64,000 nt of DNA from Geojedonia litorea (GTDB lineage Bacteria; Bacteroidota; Bacteroidia; Flavobacteriales; Flavobacteriaceae). Position numbers and translations under genes: made by a program. The stretch's first letter is position 1. The number at the start of each line of letters is the position of its first letter. Of this stretch, positions 27,409 to 34,929 are shown piece after piece. Where the stretch lies: NCBI RefSeq assembly GCF_042654525.1, contig NZ_JBHSGP010000008.1, positions 186,001 through 250,000 on the forward strand, given 5' to 3'. The notes beneath the pieces were generated by a model. That model did no database searches. It saw only the letters and a list, made by a program, of their open reading frames with translations, and had not been told where the DNA came from.

Positions 27409-27542
27409 AGCCAACGAAGGCGTTTATGGCTCGTTGCGGTGGGTGTGAGCACGTCAAGTTTACTTGTAAGTGCGGGAAACCCAAAGAGCAACGACAAAAA
27501 AAAGAACCATAGCGAAGCAATGAGCTATAAACATTGTTAGCC
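27409..27542 (-). repeat. attC-like site 18
   Basis: Left AGCCAAC, right GTTAGCC. The left spacer and stem GAAGGCGTTTATGGCTCG are of a distinct type and pair with GCAATGAGCTATAAAC. An inverted copy of the left arm occurs at 28286. Confidence 0.87.
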
Positions 27543-27638
27543 GCTGTATTATTTTCTTTGGCAGGCCATCGTTTTCGACGTTAAGTTAATAAGATTGAAG
27601 AAATAAAATGAACTTTAATGATAAATAAATTAAATTAG

Positions 27639-28094
27639 ATGAAAACAACATTAGAAATGGACAGAATTAAAGAAAGACAAAAACTATCAGCATTAGGAAT
27701 GTCTTATAGTATTCAGAGAATGGATTTGTTAATTGTTTCTATTAGTGGGGCAGGAATATATGTTTGTCTAGAAACTTTAAAATACATTAATGACAAGCAA
27801 CTTGAAACTAGCACGTTAATAAAATGGGCTGGAGGAGTCCTTTTGTTTGCTATAATAGTAAATTTTATCTCACAGTTTTTAGGACACAGGTCAAACTTAA
27901 ACGATTATTTAATGTGCGAGGCAAAGTTGGATGCAGGAAGCAAAATAAGTAAAGCCGAGCAATCTATAATTGATAGATATGACTACAAGGCAGAATGTTA
28001 TGATAAAGCAACCAATATATTTAATTATGCTAGTGCTTTATCAATGTTTGTTGGACTGGTTTTACTTCTGTCTTACTTCCTTATGGCTTTCTAA
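27639..28094 (+). CDS. Membrane protein on the opposite strand (cassette)
   Basis: A 151-residue protein in a cassette whose other gene is on the minus strand. The start is ATG (MKTTLEMDRIKERQK). Three hydrophobic helices lie at about residues 30-47, 62-82 and 130-149, separated by charged segments. I do not recognise the family. Because it runs against the array it needs its own promoter, probably in the 96 bp between attC 18 and the start. Its last 14 bp overlap the end of the convergent proline-rich gene. Confidence 0.7.
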   Translation: MKTTLEMDRIKERQKLSALGMSYSIQRMDLLIVSISGAGIYVCLETLKYINDKQLETSTLIKWAGGVLLFAIIVNFISQFLGHRSNLNDYLMCEAKLDAGSKISKAEQSIIDRYDYKAECYDKATNIFNYASALSMFVGLVLLLSYFLMAF

Positions 28095-28227
28095 TAGGTG
28101 GTCTTCCACCTCCTTTATTAGGTGGTGATGTTGGCGGTGATTGCCTAGGTTGAGGGTTTGGTTGACTTGGTCTGCTAGGCGGTGTCGGACGATTTGGAGG
28201 TGTTGGTTTAGTCGGTTGTTTTCCCAT
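28081..28227 (-). CDS. Short proline-rich protein (cassette)
   Basis: A 48-residue frame, ATG to TAA, beginning MGKQPTKPTPPNRPTPPSRP and ending NKGGGRPPIRKP. About 40 percent of residues are Pro and most others are Ser, Thr, Asn, Arg, Gln or Gly. The amino-acid bias is far from random for this AT-rich DNA, which argues that it is translated. Intrinsically disordered by composition; function unknown. It is convergent with, and overlaps, the membrane-protein gene by 14 bp. The two may form a unit carried by one cassette. Confidence 0.6.
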   Translation of the reverse strand: MGKQPTKPTPPNRPTPPSRPSQPNPQPRQSPPTSPPNKGGGRPPIRKP

Positions 28228-28251
28228 AATTAATTATTTAAAATATTAAGT

Positions 28252-28284
28252 CAACTGCGTAGCAGTTGCAAGGTTCTTTTTTTT
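28252..28284 (+). terminator. Putative hairpin terminator inside cassette
   Basis: CAACTGC-GTA-GCAGTTG is a perfect 7-bp stem followed after six bases by a T-rich tract. It could end plus-strand transcription. It lies just upstream of the proline-rich gene, so a regulatory role in its leader is an alternative. Confidence 0.45.
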
Positions 28285-28285
28285 G

Positions 28286-28306
28286 ATAAACGCCTTCGTT
28301 AGCCGC
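28286..28306 (+). repeat. Solitary inverted attC arm
   Basis: ATAAACGCCTTCGTTAGC matches, at 17 of 18 positions, the reverse complement of the left arm of attC 18. It ends in the same GTTAGCCGC word that opens this cassette. No partner arm is seen, so it is a relic or half site within the cassette. Confidence 0.6.
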
Positions 28307-28439
28307 AATTAGTGGAATAGGGGAAATTTCGCTTTGCGATGTTTCGTTCCACGTATCCGAAACCGAGACAATGCGTTAAGAAATTTTTCAGCGAAGCGAA
28401 TCAGAAAAATTTTAGCATTGTTGAGGTTGAGGTTATTGC
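28307..28439. other. Non-coding part of the cassette before attC 19
   Basis: About 130 bp without a gene. It includes a 9-bp stem AAATTTTTC/GAAAAATTT with GCGAAGCGAATC between the arms, and a GTTGAGG word. It may be a second, decayed attC. Confidence 0.35.
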
Positions 28440-28647
28440 GGCTAACGGTTAAGCTATGAGTAGTGCGGAGGCAAGGAAACCTTTATGTTTCTGTCTTCGC
28501 ACGTAGCAAAAGCTTTTTGTTTTGATTTATATTTTTTCGTCTGAGCAATCCCGACGCTTCGGGAGAAAAGATTTTGCGGACATAGTAAATATACGCTTAA
28601 ATTAAATTTTGCATTTAACCCCGCATTACTTATAGGTATTGTTACCA
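28440..28647 (-). repeat. attC-like site 19 (long)
   Basis: Left GGCTAAC, right GTTACCA; 208 bp. The left arm GCTATGAGTAGTGCG pairs with CGCATTACTTATAG. The variable part contains CCCGACGCTTCGGG, a strong hairpin. Confidence 0.85.
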
Positions 28648-28655
28648 CACGTTTT

Positions 28656-29372
28656 TTATATGGGTTTATATTGTTTTATCTTCCATTCCTTATCTGACAA
28701 GTCAATAAATTGATATGATATTTTGTCTTCTTTGTCAAAATCTCCGTTCCGATTTGAATCTTCAATACTTCTGAAATACAATCTATTTTTAATTGGCACA
28801 ATATCCCAATCAATTAATTCATGAAATTCAGCCGTTAGTTTCGTAAATTTGGTTCCATCTATATTACTGATATAAAGAGTAGATATATCAGAATCGTTAA
28901 GCTTGTTGTCCCGATTTGTATCTTTATCTAAAACCCTGTAAACCAAAATTTGCTTACTCGTTTTCTCAAATATTTTATTAAGAAATCTGACGGATTTAAT
29001 CCGAATATTTTTATCTGTTAACATACGAGTCTTTTCAGATTCAATATCTTCAAATATTAGGTTGTAGAGATTTCCTGATATTTCATATTCTCTATAGCCA
29101 GAGAAGCTAAAACTCCCAGAACCATAGCTTGATGAACTAAAATAACTACTACGAGAACCATAATATATTTCGTATTCGCCAATTGGATGAATTAAATAGT
29201 TTGTGCTATCAATATGGATTGGCAAATCGGCTATCTCTATCCTTGTAGAGTCTTTTTTTAATTCTTGAATTTCAATTACTCCGTTTTCTGGGTAAATTAC
29301 CTTTGGCTTTTCATCATTTCCACAAGAAGTAAGAAATATTAATGCAAATACTAAAATTATGAAGTTTCTCAT
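28656..29372 (-). CDS. Lipoprotein with calcium-binding-like loops (cassette)
   Basis: About 238 residues from the ATG giving MRNFIILVFALIFLTSCGND. A longer frame to 29468 would cross the attC and is rejected. The lipoprotein Cys is near residue 17. Two Asp/Asn-rich loops with EF-hand or dockerin spacing occur near residues 155-170 (DKDTNRDNKLNDSD) and 205-220 (DSNRNGDFDKED). A Ser/Tyr/Gly-rich patch lies near residue 80. Calcium binding is an inference. Surface exposure is likely but untested. Confidence 0.75.
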   Translation of the reverse strand: MRNFIILVFALIFLTSCGNDEKPKVIYPENGVIEIQELKKDSTRIEIADLPIHIDSTNYLIHPIGEYEIYYGSRSSYFSSSSYGSGSFSFSGYREYEISGNLYNLIFEDIESEKTRMLTDKNIRIKSVRFLNKIFEKTSKQILVYRVLDKDTNRDNKLNDSDISTLYISNIDGTKFTKLTAEFHELIDWDIVPIKNRLYFRSIEDSNRNGDFDKEDKISYQFIDLSDKEWKIKQYKPI

Positions 29373-29385
29373 TTTTTTAAATGTG

Positions 29386-29518
29386 TGGTAACGTTTATGT
29401 ATAAGGAAAGTTGCGTGTTTGTGTGCGAGGATTTTCCGAAGGAAAATCAGAAGCAAGCAAACGAGCAACTATCTTTGGTTTAGCTAAAACTAGCAATTTT
29501 TTTTATACGGTGTTAGGC
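29386..29518 (-). repeat. attC-like site 20
   Basis: Left TGGTAAC, right GTTAGGC. Stem GTATAAGGAAAGTTGC pairs with GCAATTTTTTTTATAC through three G-T wobbles. The internal palindrome is TTTTCCGAAGGAAAA. Confidence 0.9.
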
Positions 29519-29525
29519 AACGTTT

Positions 29526-30209
29526 TTATTTTTTTTCCGTTTCTAATTCAGCCATTTTTTTGTCAGTCATTGTTGCTGTTTTAGACATTCCGTTTATAAT
29601 TTCAAATGTCATAACCAAAGCAATTGATGAGTCCAAAGCCATTTTAGTTTCTATAAGTATTTTGCCAATTGCGTTAATCGCTATTTGCAATGTCTTTTCG
29701 TTATTTTCAAGATTTATGTTTTTGTCAATGAATTTTCTTGTTTCATATCCAACTTGCAATGGCAAAAAGAATGGTTTGTTATCTTCTGGAATTGACAAAT
29801 TCAGATTTCCCCATTCCGTTTTTCCAACATTTTCCGCATAGTTTTCAAAAATTCCAGTTAGTGAAGGAAATGAACTATTATCAAAATGAGAGTCAATTTT
29901 GCTTTTAATTCTCGCAAAAACACATTCTTTAGGTAATTCATTCCAATTTTCGACAGCGACTTCTCCAACAAGTAATTCATTAATTTTCTCCGAAAAAACT
30001 GCTGAACCTGGTTCAAAATCGTGTTCGTTTATTGAAAATTCATTTGCAACTTCAATACATCTTTCCGCAACAATTGTAGAAATTAAGCATATCGCATCTT
30101 CTACTCGAACTCCTTTTTTAGTTTGAATACTGTTGTAAACAAAATTCACTAATTTTTTTGTCAGTTTCTCGTCAGTCGGTTTAGAGTTTAAAAAATCGAA
30201 AAATCCCAT
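29526..30209 (-). CDS. Hypothetical soluble protein (cassette)
   Basis: A 227-residue protein (MGFFDFLNSKPTDEK) without signal peptide or membrane helix, so it is probably cytoplasmic. Helical, with a VRVEDAICLISTIVAERCIEVA segment near residue 35. I do not recognise a family. It is the only gene in its cassette, whose ends share GTTAGGCAAC. Confidence 0.65.
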   Translation of the reverse strand: MGFFDFLNSKPTDEKLTKKLVNFVYNSIQTKKGVRVEDAICLISTIVAERCIEVANEFSINEHDFEPGSAVFSEKINELLVGEVAVENWNELPKECVFARIKSKIDSHFDNSSFPSLTGIFENYAENVGKTEWGNLNLSIPEDNKPFFLPLQVGYETRKFIDKNINLENNEKTLQIAINAIGKILIETKMALDSSIALVMTFEIINGMSKTATMTDKKMAELETEKK

Positions 30210-30244
30210 AGTTTATTCAAATGTTGGTTGGTTTGTCAAATGTT

Positions 30245-30376
30245 GCCTAACGGTTACGTATAAGAATAGTGCGGTTTTGTGTGCAAGGATTTTCCGAAGG
30301 AAAATCAGACGTAACAAAAATGCACTAACCTTTGATTAAGCACTTACCAACGCATTATTTTTATACAATGTTGTAA
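30245..30376 (-). repeat. attC-like site 21
   Basis: Left GCCTAAC, right GTTGTAA. Stem GTATAAGAATAGTGCG with two G-T wobbles, same subfamily as site 16. The stop of the DUF4304-like gene lies inside it. Confidence 0.9.
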
Positions 30377-31020
30377 GTAGTCTTTTTTAATTTTATTTCC
30401 TCAAATCTCTCACTCGGAACATCCTCAACACTGTTGAAATAATCTTCCGCTGTTTTTAGAGATTCAATTGCTTTTTCCTCTTTTCCAGCCAAAATATAAA
30501 AGTCAAATATTTTTGAAATAAATCCAAAACGTTGTCTTTCCATTAAACTGTCTGCTGCACCTTCCCAATCAGAAACTTTATCCAATAAGGGTAATCCAAT
30601 TGTTAAAATGTTTTTTGTCAAATCGTTCATTAGTTTGACATTATCAAATTCGGTTAAGTCATAATGTCCTCCATTCCAAAAGTCGGTATTCCAAGTCTTT
30701 ATATGGTTATCATACCAAGATTCAACAAATTCATTCATTGGTTTGAATCCGTATTTTTTTTCGTGCCATTTCACATAGTAGTTTGATTTAACAGACAAAA
30801 TTGTCCAAAAACAAACAATAGTATTTCCAAAATTTCGCTGATTTTTAGCAAAGTAGATTTCTTGAGTAAAATCGCCTATTTTTCTTTTAAAAGTCAGTTC
30901 CGATTTGAGAAGTTTAAATCCAAGCGAAGTAAGTTCAGGTTGAACGAATTCTTCGACTAACTTTCGAATTCTGTCTCCTGGTTTTAATTCCGCATATTTC
31001 ATTATTTTTCTCGTGAACAT
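30361..31020 (-). CDS. DUF4304-like protein (cassette)
   Basis: A 219-residue cytoplasmic protein; an alternative ATG at 31002 would give MKYAELKPGDRIRK. The N-terminal half (VQPELTSLGFKLLKSELTFKRK, then a strand with FTQEIYFAKNQRNFG) fits the DUF4304 pattern. The C-terminal half is helical. Function unknown. The last residues (TTYNIV) and the TAA stop are encoded by attC 21. Cassette ends share GTTGTAAGTA. Confidence 0.7.
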   Translation of the reverse strand: MFTRKIMKYAELKPGDRIRKLVEEFVQPELTSLGFKLLKSELTFKRKIGDFTQEIYFAKNQRNFGNTIVCFWTILSVKSNYYVKWHEKKYGFKPMNEFVESWYDNHIKTWNTDFWNGGHYDLTEFDNVKLMNDLTKNILTIGLPLLDKVSDWEGAADSLMERQRFGFISKIFDFYILAGKEEKAIESLKTAEDYFNSVEDVPSERFEEIKLKKTTYNIV

Positions 31021-31037
31021 TGGGTTTCTCAGATTAC

Positions 31038-31170
31038 TTACAACGGTCTTGGCTATGGTTTCGTTGCGGAATGGTTCGGCAGAACTATTCCGCCGTAAAC
31101 CAAAGTTAGCAAATACGCAGGAATTTCCGAGAGGAAATTCCGCCGCAATGAACTATAGCCGTTGTTGTGT
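31038..31170 (-). repeat. attC-like site 22
   Basis: Left TTACAAC, right GTTGTGT. The GGCTATGGTTTCGTTGC arm pairs with GCAATGAACTATAGCC. It is unlike site 38, although both sites precede copies of the same gene. Confidence 0.9.
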
Positions 31171-31771
31171 GCTGTGCTTTTTTTCATTTACATTTTTGTT
31201 CCTAAATAATAAACCATTTTATCTTTTGGGATAACAAATATTAATTCAGTTCCAGTTGGGTCAATTCCGTTGCAATAGATACTCCAAGGATAAACATAAA
31301 CGCTTTCAGGATTCAGTTCGTCCATTTTCGGAAACCAAGGAATTTGATATTGCCAACCATTTGCTAATTCCACTGCATCACTTAATACTTTTGGCAAACT
31401 ATCTAACCGATGCCAGCCTTTATTATTTTTCAGTTCCAATTCAGTCACATTTGATATTTCAATTGCATAAGCGTCCAGATAATCACCTGTGAATGAACGT
31501 CCAGATTCGTAACTATTCAGCACTTTTTCAATTCGCTGGTCTCCAAGTCCGCACCAATTCAGCACGAATCTTACGTCAGATTTTGTTGCTTTGTTTTCGA
31601 CAGTTTTATTTCCGATTGAAGTAGAGTAGGCGAGATAACCTAAAATCAGAATTATTCCGATTAGGGATATTCCACCCCAAATCGCAAGTGCATTTTTTCC
31701 TATTCTATAAATTTTGTTTTTCAATCAGTTAAATTTTCAGCGGTTTGTTTGGGCATTGCACACAACGGTTT
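31154..31771 (-). repeat. Duplicated cassette body, copy A
   Basis: This 618-bp segment is nearly identical and collinear, without indels, to 43493-44110. It covers the whole cassette body plus the terminal words. The attC interiors on both sides differ between the copies. Confidence 0.9.
31188..31724 (-). CDS. Hypothetical single-helix membrane protein, copy A (cassette)
   Basis: A 178-residue protein with a TTG start (MKNKIYRIGKNALAIWGG). One N-terminal helix at about residues 12-32 (IWGGISLIGIILILGYLAY) is followed by a domain with VLNWCGLGDQRIEKVL and WQYQIPWFPKMDE segments. It differs from the copy at 43527 at only four residues by eye. Family not recognised. Single-gene cassette. Confidence 0.72.
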   Translation of the reverse strand: MKNKIYRIGKNALAIWGGISLIGIILILGYLAYSTSIGNKTVENKATKSDVRFVLNWCGLGDQRIEKVLNSYESGRSFTGDYLDAYAIEISNVTELELKNNKGWHRLDSLPKVLSDAVELANGWQYQIPWFPKMDELNPESVYVYPWSIYCNGIDPTGTELIFVIPKDKMVYYLGTKM

Positions 31772-31891
31772 TGTATATGAAAAGTAGCGGATTTTACTCA
31801 CGGACTTTTCGATTTGGTACTGACCTTAAATTTATAAAATTCATTTTCGATTAGGCGCTTAAACCGCTATTTTTTATATACGTTGTTGTAC
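31760..31891 (-). repeat. attC-like site 23
   Basis: Left ACACAAC, right GTTGTAC. Stem GTATATGAAAAGTAGCGG pairs with CCGCTATTTTTTATATAC via two G-T wobbles. The HxlR reading frame ends inside it. Confidence 0.9.
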
Positions 31892-32262
31892 GCTGGCTTT
31901 TTTCCATTTTCTATTATTCTACATTGTTCAAAGTCCATTTCGGGATAAGCTTCATTTGCCCAATCACTTAACAACTTTAAAACGGGTAAAAGTCCAACTG
32001 CTTTTTCGGTTAATGAATATTCAACTCTTGGCGGAATTTCAGCAAAGGACTGTCTTAAAAGTAATCCATCATTTTCCAATTCTTTCAATTGATTAGTCAG
32101 TACCTTTTTTGAAATTGTTGGTATAAGTGTATTGAGCATTCCAAATCGCATAGAACCATTAGATAGTAAATATAAGATAATCGGTTTCCATTTATTCCCA
32201 ATTATGTTCATCGTATGCACAAGGGAACATGCATTTGGGTTGTCTATATATTTTCTTGCCAT
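31867..32262 (-). CDS. HxlR-family winged-helix regulator (cassette)
   Basis: The 131-residue protein has the HxlR core: PNACSLVHTMNIIGNKWKPI (including the Cys seen in redox-sensing members), RFGMLNTLIPTISKKVLTNQ and PPRVEYSLTEKA. It should repress or activate the divergent oxidoreductase/peroxiredoxin genes 105 bp away, in response to electrophiles or peroxides. The last eight codons (NNVYKK and neighbours) lie in attC 23, so the site provides the C-terminus. One of three genes in this cassette. Confidence 0.92.
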   Translation of the reverse strand: MARKYIDNPNACSLVHTMNIIGNKWKPIILYLLSNGSMRFGMLNTLIPTISKKVLTNQLKELENDGLLLRQSFAEIPPRVEYSLTEKAVGLLPVLKLLSDWANEAYPEMDFEQCRIIENGKKPAYNNVYKK

Positions 32263-32304
32263 TAGTTACTTTTTGGTTACCACTATTTGTTCAAATTCAA
32301 ACAC

Positions 32305-32327
32305 TATAGTTTCTTTTTTAAACTATA
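32305..32327. promoter_or_regulatory. Candidate HxlR operator
   Basis: The inverted repeat TATAGTTT-N7-AAACTATA lies between the divergent hxlR-like and oxidoreductase genes. Its size and place fit a dimer-binding site for the winged-helix regulator. Inference only. Confidence 0.5.
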
Positions 32328-32367
32328 ATTAGTTTCTTTGCGATACAAATATAATTAAAAATTTAAA

Positions 32368-32949
32368 ATGAAAAATATTTTTATAATAAATGGGCATCAA
32401 AAATATCCGTTTTCAGAAGGAAAGTTAAACGCAAGTTTAACTAAAAAAGCAGAAACCTACTTTAAGAGCAACGGTTACAATATCAAGAAAACTACAATGA
32501 AAGACAATTATAATGTCAATGAAGAAATTGAAAAATTTAAATGGGCAGATGTTGTCTTTTTTCAAACTCCTTTAAACTGGATGGGTGTTAGTTGGTCATT
32601 TAAAAAATATATAGATGAAGTATTTTCGATGGGTATGATGGGCGAAATGTCTGATGGTGATGGAAGAAGTAAAGAAGCACCGAAGAAGAATTACGGATTA
32701 GGTGGAAAGTTAAACGGAAAGTATATGGTGTCAGTAACAGCTAATGCACCAAAAGAAGCTTTTAATAATCCAGAGGAAACTTTTTTTAATGGTATGAGTG
32801 AAGATGACTTACTAAAACCTATGCATCTTAATTTTAAATGGTTTGGTTTTGAACCATTACCAACTTTTGTGGCATATGATGTAATGAAAAACCCTGAAAT
32901 AGAGAATGATTTTAATCGTTTTGAAAATCATTTAAAAGCAAACTTTTAA
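32368..32949 (+). CDS. NAD(P)H-dependent flavodoxin-fold oxidoreductase (cassette)
   Basis: The 193-residue protein belongs to the MdaB/quinone-reductase-like flavodoxin-fold group. It starts MKNIFIINGHQKYPFSEGKLN, has WADVVFFQTPLNWMGVSWSFKKYID (FMN-loop region) near residue 60 and a C-terminal FKWFGFEPLPTFVAYDV. It reduces quinones or related electrophiles with NAD(P)H in the cytoplasm. It is divergent from the HxlR gene and 10 bp before the peroxiredoxin gene. It runs opposite to the array direction. Confidence 0.92.
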   Translation: MKNIFIINGHQKYPFSEGKLNASLTKKAETYFKSNGYNIKKTTMKDNYNVNEEIEKFKWADVVFFQTPLNWMGVSWSFKKYIDEVFSMGMMGEMSDGDGRSKEAPKKNYGLGGKLNGKYMVSVTANAPKEAFNNPEETFFNGMSEDDLLKPMHLNFKWFGFEPLPTFVAYDVMKNPEIENDFNRFENHLKANF

Positions 32950-32959
32950 AGTATTAATT

Positions 32960-33478
32960 ATGAATAGACCAACACCAAAACATACAGCACCAGATTTACA
33001 ATTCTCATTATTAGATGGAAATCTATGGAATTTGGCAGACCAAAATCCAGACAATTTTACTTTGGTTGTTTTTTATCGAGGTTTACATTGTCCATTATGT
33101 AAAAAGTATTTACAACAATTAAAGGAATTGTTATCCGAATTTGAGAAAAGAGGCGTTAATGTCGTAGCTGTAAGTATGGATACAGAAAAGAGAGCAAGAC
33201 TTTCTCGTCAAAAGTGGGAATTGTCTAATCTTACTTTGGGCTACGGTTTATCTGAAAAATCAGCAAGAGATTGGGCTTTGTATTTAAGTGCAGGTGTAAA
33301 AGATGGTGAACCAATTGAGTTTAGTGAGCCAGGATTATTTTTGATAGACAATAGTAATCAAATTTATTATTCAGCTATAAACAGTAATCCTTGGGGAAGA
33401 CCATATCTTCCTTCTTTTGTAAAAGCGGTAGATTATATCGTTCAGTCAGGCTATCCTGCAAGAGGTGAAATGCTTTAG
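32960..33478 (+). CDS. AhpC/TSA-type peroxiredoxin-like protein (cassette)
   Basis: The 172-residue protein has a thioredoxin fold. The active-site segment is VVFYRGLHCPLCKKYLQQL near residue 40, a CPLC motif in place of the peroxiredoxin PxxxTxxC. Further parts are VNVVAVSMDTEKRA and FSEPGLFLIDNS. It likely reduces peroxides or acts as a thiol reductase. It is probably cotranscribed with the upstream oxidoreductase under HxlR control. The gene ends 10 bp before attC 24. Confidence 0.9.
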   Translation: MNRPTPKHTAPDLQFSLLDGNLWNLADQNPDNFTLVVFYRGLHCPLCKKYLQQLKELLSEFEKRGVNVVAVSMDTEKRARLSRQKWELSNLTLGYGLSEKSARDWALYLSAGVKDGEPIEFSEPGLFLIDNSNQIYYSAINSNPWGRPYLPSFVKAVDYIVQSGYPARGEML

Positions 33479-33488
33479 TTCAGCTTGC

Positions 33489-33622
33489 GTACAACGTGTT
33501 CGTGTATGATTATGTTGCGGAAAAGGACGCGTGTCATTTTCCGCCGTAACCGAAAGATAATTAATAAGTTTGAATTTCCGAAAAGGAAATTCAGCCGCAA
33601 TTAATTATACACGTTGTTGCCA
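33489..33622 (-). repeat. attC-like site 24
   Basis: Left GTACAAC, right GTTGCCA. Stem GTGTATGATTATGTTGC pairs with the ATACAC arm, with an extra T on the left arm. Confidence 0.9.
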
Positions 33623-33632
33623 TACGTACTTT

Positions 33633-34109
33633 TTATTCAGTCAATATTTGTTTCCATTTGTCAGATTCCGCAAACTCTTTCACAATTCGGTTCCGTTCGG
33701 TTAGTAAATCAGTCATATATTTTTTTAGAAATATTCTGTCCGCTAACTTGCCTAAAATTCCAAATGGTGATTTATAGTCAAAAAAATCAGTCATTAAAGT
33801 TCCGCCATTCAATTCCGCAAAGTGATGTTCGTGTTTAAATCCGCTGAACGCTCCGCTAACCATTTCGTCCGCAAAGTAATTCGGTCGGTCAAATTCGGTT
33901 ATTTTGGATGTCAGTTTTTGGTAAATTCCAAAATGTTTCGCTTTCCACGTAACGCTTTCATCCAATCCGATTAGTCCGCTCGTTTTTCCAGCGATTGCAG
34001 TTTCGTTTGTGTGTTCAGTCGATATTTTATGTAAATCTATACTCCGAGATAGGTCAAAAACTATTTCCTTGTCAGCTTTGATTTCAGTTCTTAATTCAAT
34101 TCTCGGCAT
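33633..34109 (-). CDS. SRPBCC-family ligand-binding protein (cassette)
   Basis: A 158-residue cytoplasmic protein with the START/SRPBCC helix-grip layout: RIELRTEIKADKEIVFDLSR, a VTWKAKHFGIYQKLTSKITE strand pair, FSGFKHEHHFAELNGGTLMTD near 95, and a long C-terminal helix. Such proteins bind hydrophobic ligands. Substrate unknown. Single-gene cassette with an 8-bp terminal match (GTTGCCAT). Confidence 0.85.
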   Translation of the reverse strand: MPRIELRTEIKADKEIVFDLSRSIDLHKISTEHTNETAIAGKTSGLIGLDESVTWKAKHFGIYQKLTSKITEFDRPNYFADEMVSGAFSGFKHEHHFAELNGGTLMTDFFDYKSPFGILGKLADRIFLKKYMTDLLTERNRIVKEFAESDKWKQILTE

Positions 34110-34125
34110 TCAGTTTTGGTATGGA

Positions 34126-34258
34126 TGGCAACGTGTTTGGCTATGGTTTCGTTGTGTGAAAATCCGCGAGGATTTTCCGCCGTAAACCGAAGATAGCAAA
34201 TTTGCGAGGACTTTCCGAGAGGAAAGTCAGAAGCAATGAACTATAGCCGGTGTTGGCT
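34126..34258 (-). repeat. attC-like site 25
   Basis: Left TGGCAAC, right GTTGGCT. Stem GGCTATGGTTTCGTTG with GCAATGAACTATAGCC, nearly identical to sites 15 and 37 over the interior. Confidence 0.9.
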
Positions 34259-34273
34259 ACAGTTATTTTATTT

Positions 34274-34789
34274 TTATGCAACTCCATTTACTCTAAAGTC
34301 TACAAATTCCTTTTTGTCAATTATATAATTTATATTCCAAAATCGACTTCCTCCGTCAAACCACATTTGCCAATCCGTTTTCCAAGAATCATCGGGTTTA
34401 GTCCAACCTCGAATAGATTCCCAAATACTGTATCCATTCCAAATGAAATTTAAGTGAATTACTCTTTGTCCGTATTGGTCAATAAATCCGATATATTGTC
34501 GGTCATATTTTTTTAATCTTTTATGAATTATTGGTCCATAATGTTTTCCTTGATTCGGTTTGTTTTTATTAATCTTTTTTATTTGACTCCGTAATTGATT
34601 TTCCAATTCCACAATTTCTTCTTTTGTCGGCGTAAATCTTTTTTCAATTGATGGATTGTCGGTTAGCGGAATGTCATAAGTTTTAGGGAAAATTGCTCCT
34701 TCAAATTTTCGGCTTTCAATCAACTCAATATTTTGAGAGAAAGTCAGTCCAAAATTTAGCGTTAATATTATTAGAAGCAGTTTTTTCAT
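34274..34789 (-). CDS. Secreted hypothetical protein (cassette)
   Basis: About 172 residues from the ATG giving MKKLLLIILTLNFGLTFSQN. A signal peptide of about 18 residues is evident, so the mature protein is exported. The mature part is basic, with LENQLRSQIKKINKNKPNQG near 60 and a Trp-rich C-terminal half (FIWNGYSIWESIRGWTKPDD). Family not recognised. The cassette ends share GTTGGCTACA. Confidence 0.68.
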   Translation of the reverse strand: MKKLLLIILTLNFGLTFSQNIELIESRKFEGAIFPKTYDIPLTDNPSIEKRFTPTKEEIVELENQLRSQIKKINKNKPNQGKHYGPIIHKRLKKYDRQYIGFIDQYGQRVIHLNFIWNGYSIWESIRGWTKPDDSWKTDWQMWFDGGSRFWNINYIIDKKEFVDFRVNGVA

Positions 34790-34795
34790 AATTGT

Positions 34796-34929
34796 AGCCA
34801 ACGGTCTCGTATAACCGTCAGTTACGGGTTAAATTAGCGATTATTTTCGGTTTAGCACAGGCTTTAGCAATTCTGAGTGGATTCGGACGTAGTCGAATCC
34901 GCCGTAATTGCGGTTATACATTGTTAGCA
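34796..34929 (-). repeat. attC-like site 26
   Basis: Left AGCCAAC, right GTTAGCA. Subfamily with CGTATAACCGTCAGTTACGG pairing with CCGTAATTGCGGTTATAC (one extra T, one G-T wobble). Confidence 0.9.

Noticed and set aside
27328..27540. Open frame on the plus strand across attC 18
   Set aside because: It lies almost wholly within the recombination site and has no recognisable protein features. Similar frames in other attC sites are equally chance-like.
31013..31492. Plus-strand frames across attC 22 and the 178-residue gene (also at 43487-43831)
   Set aside because: They are antisense shadows of the duplicated gene and its attC. The minus-strand gene has a signal-anchor and sensible composition.
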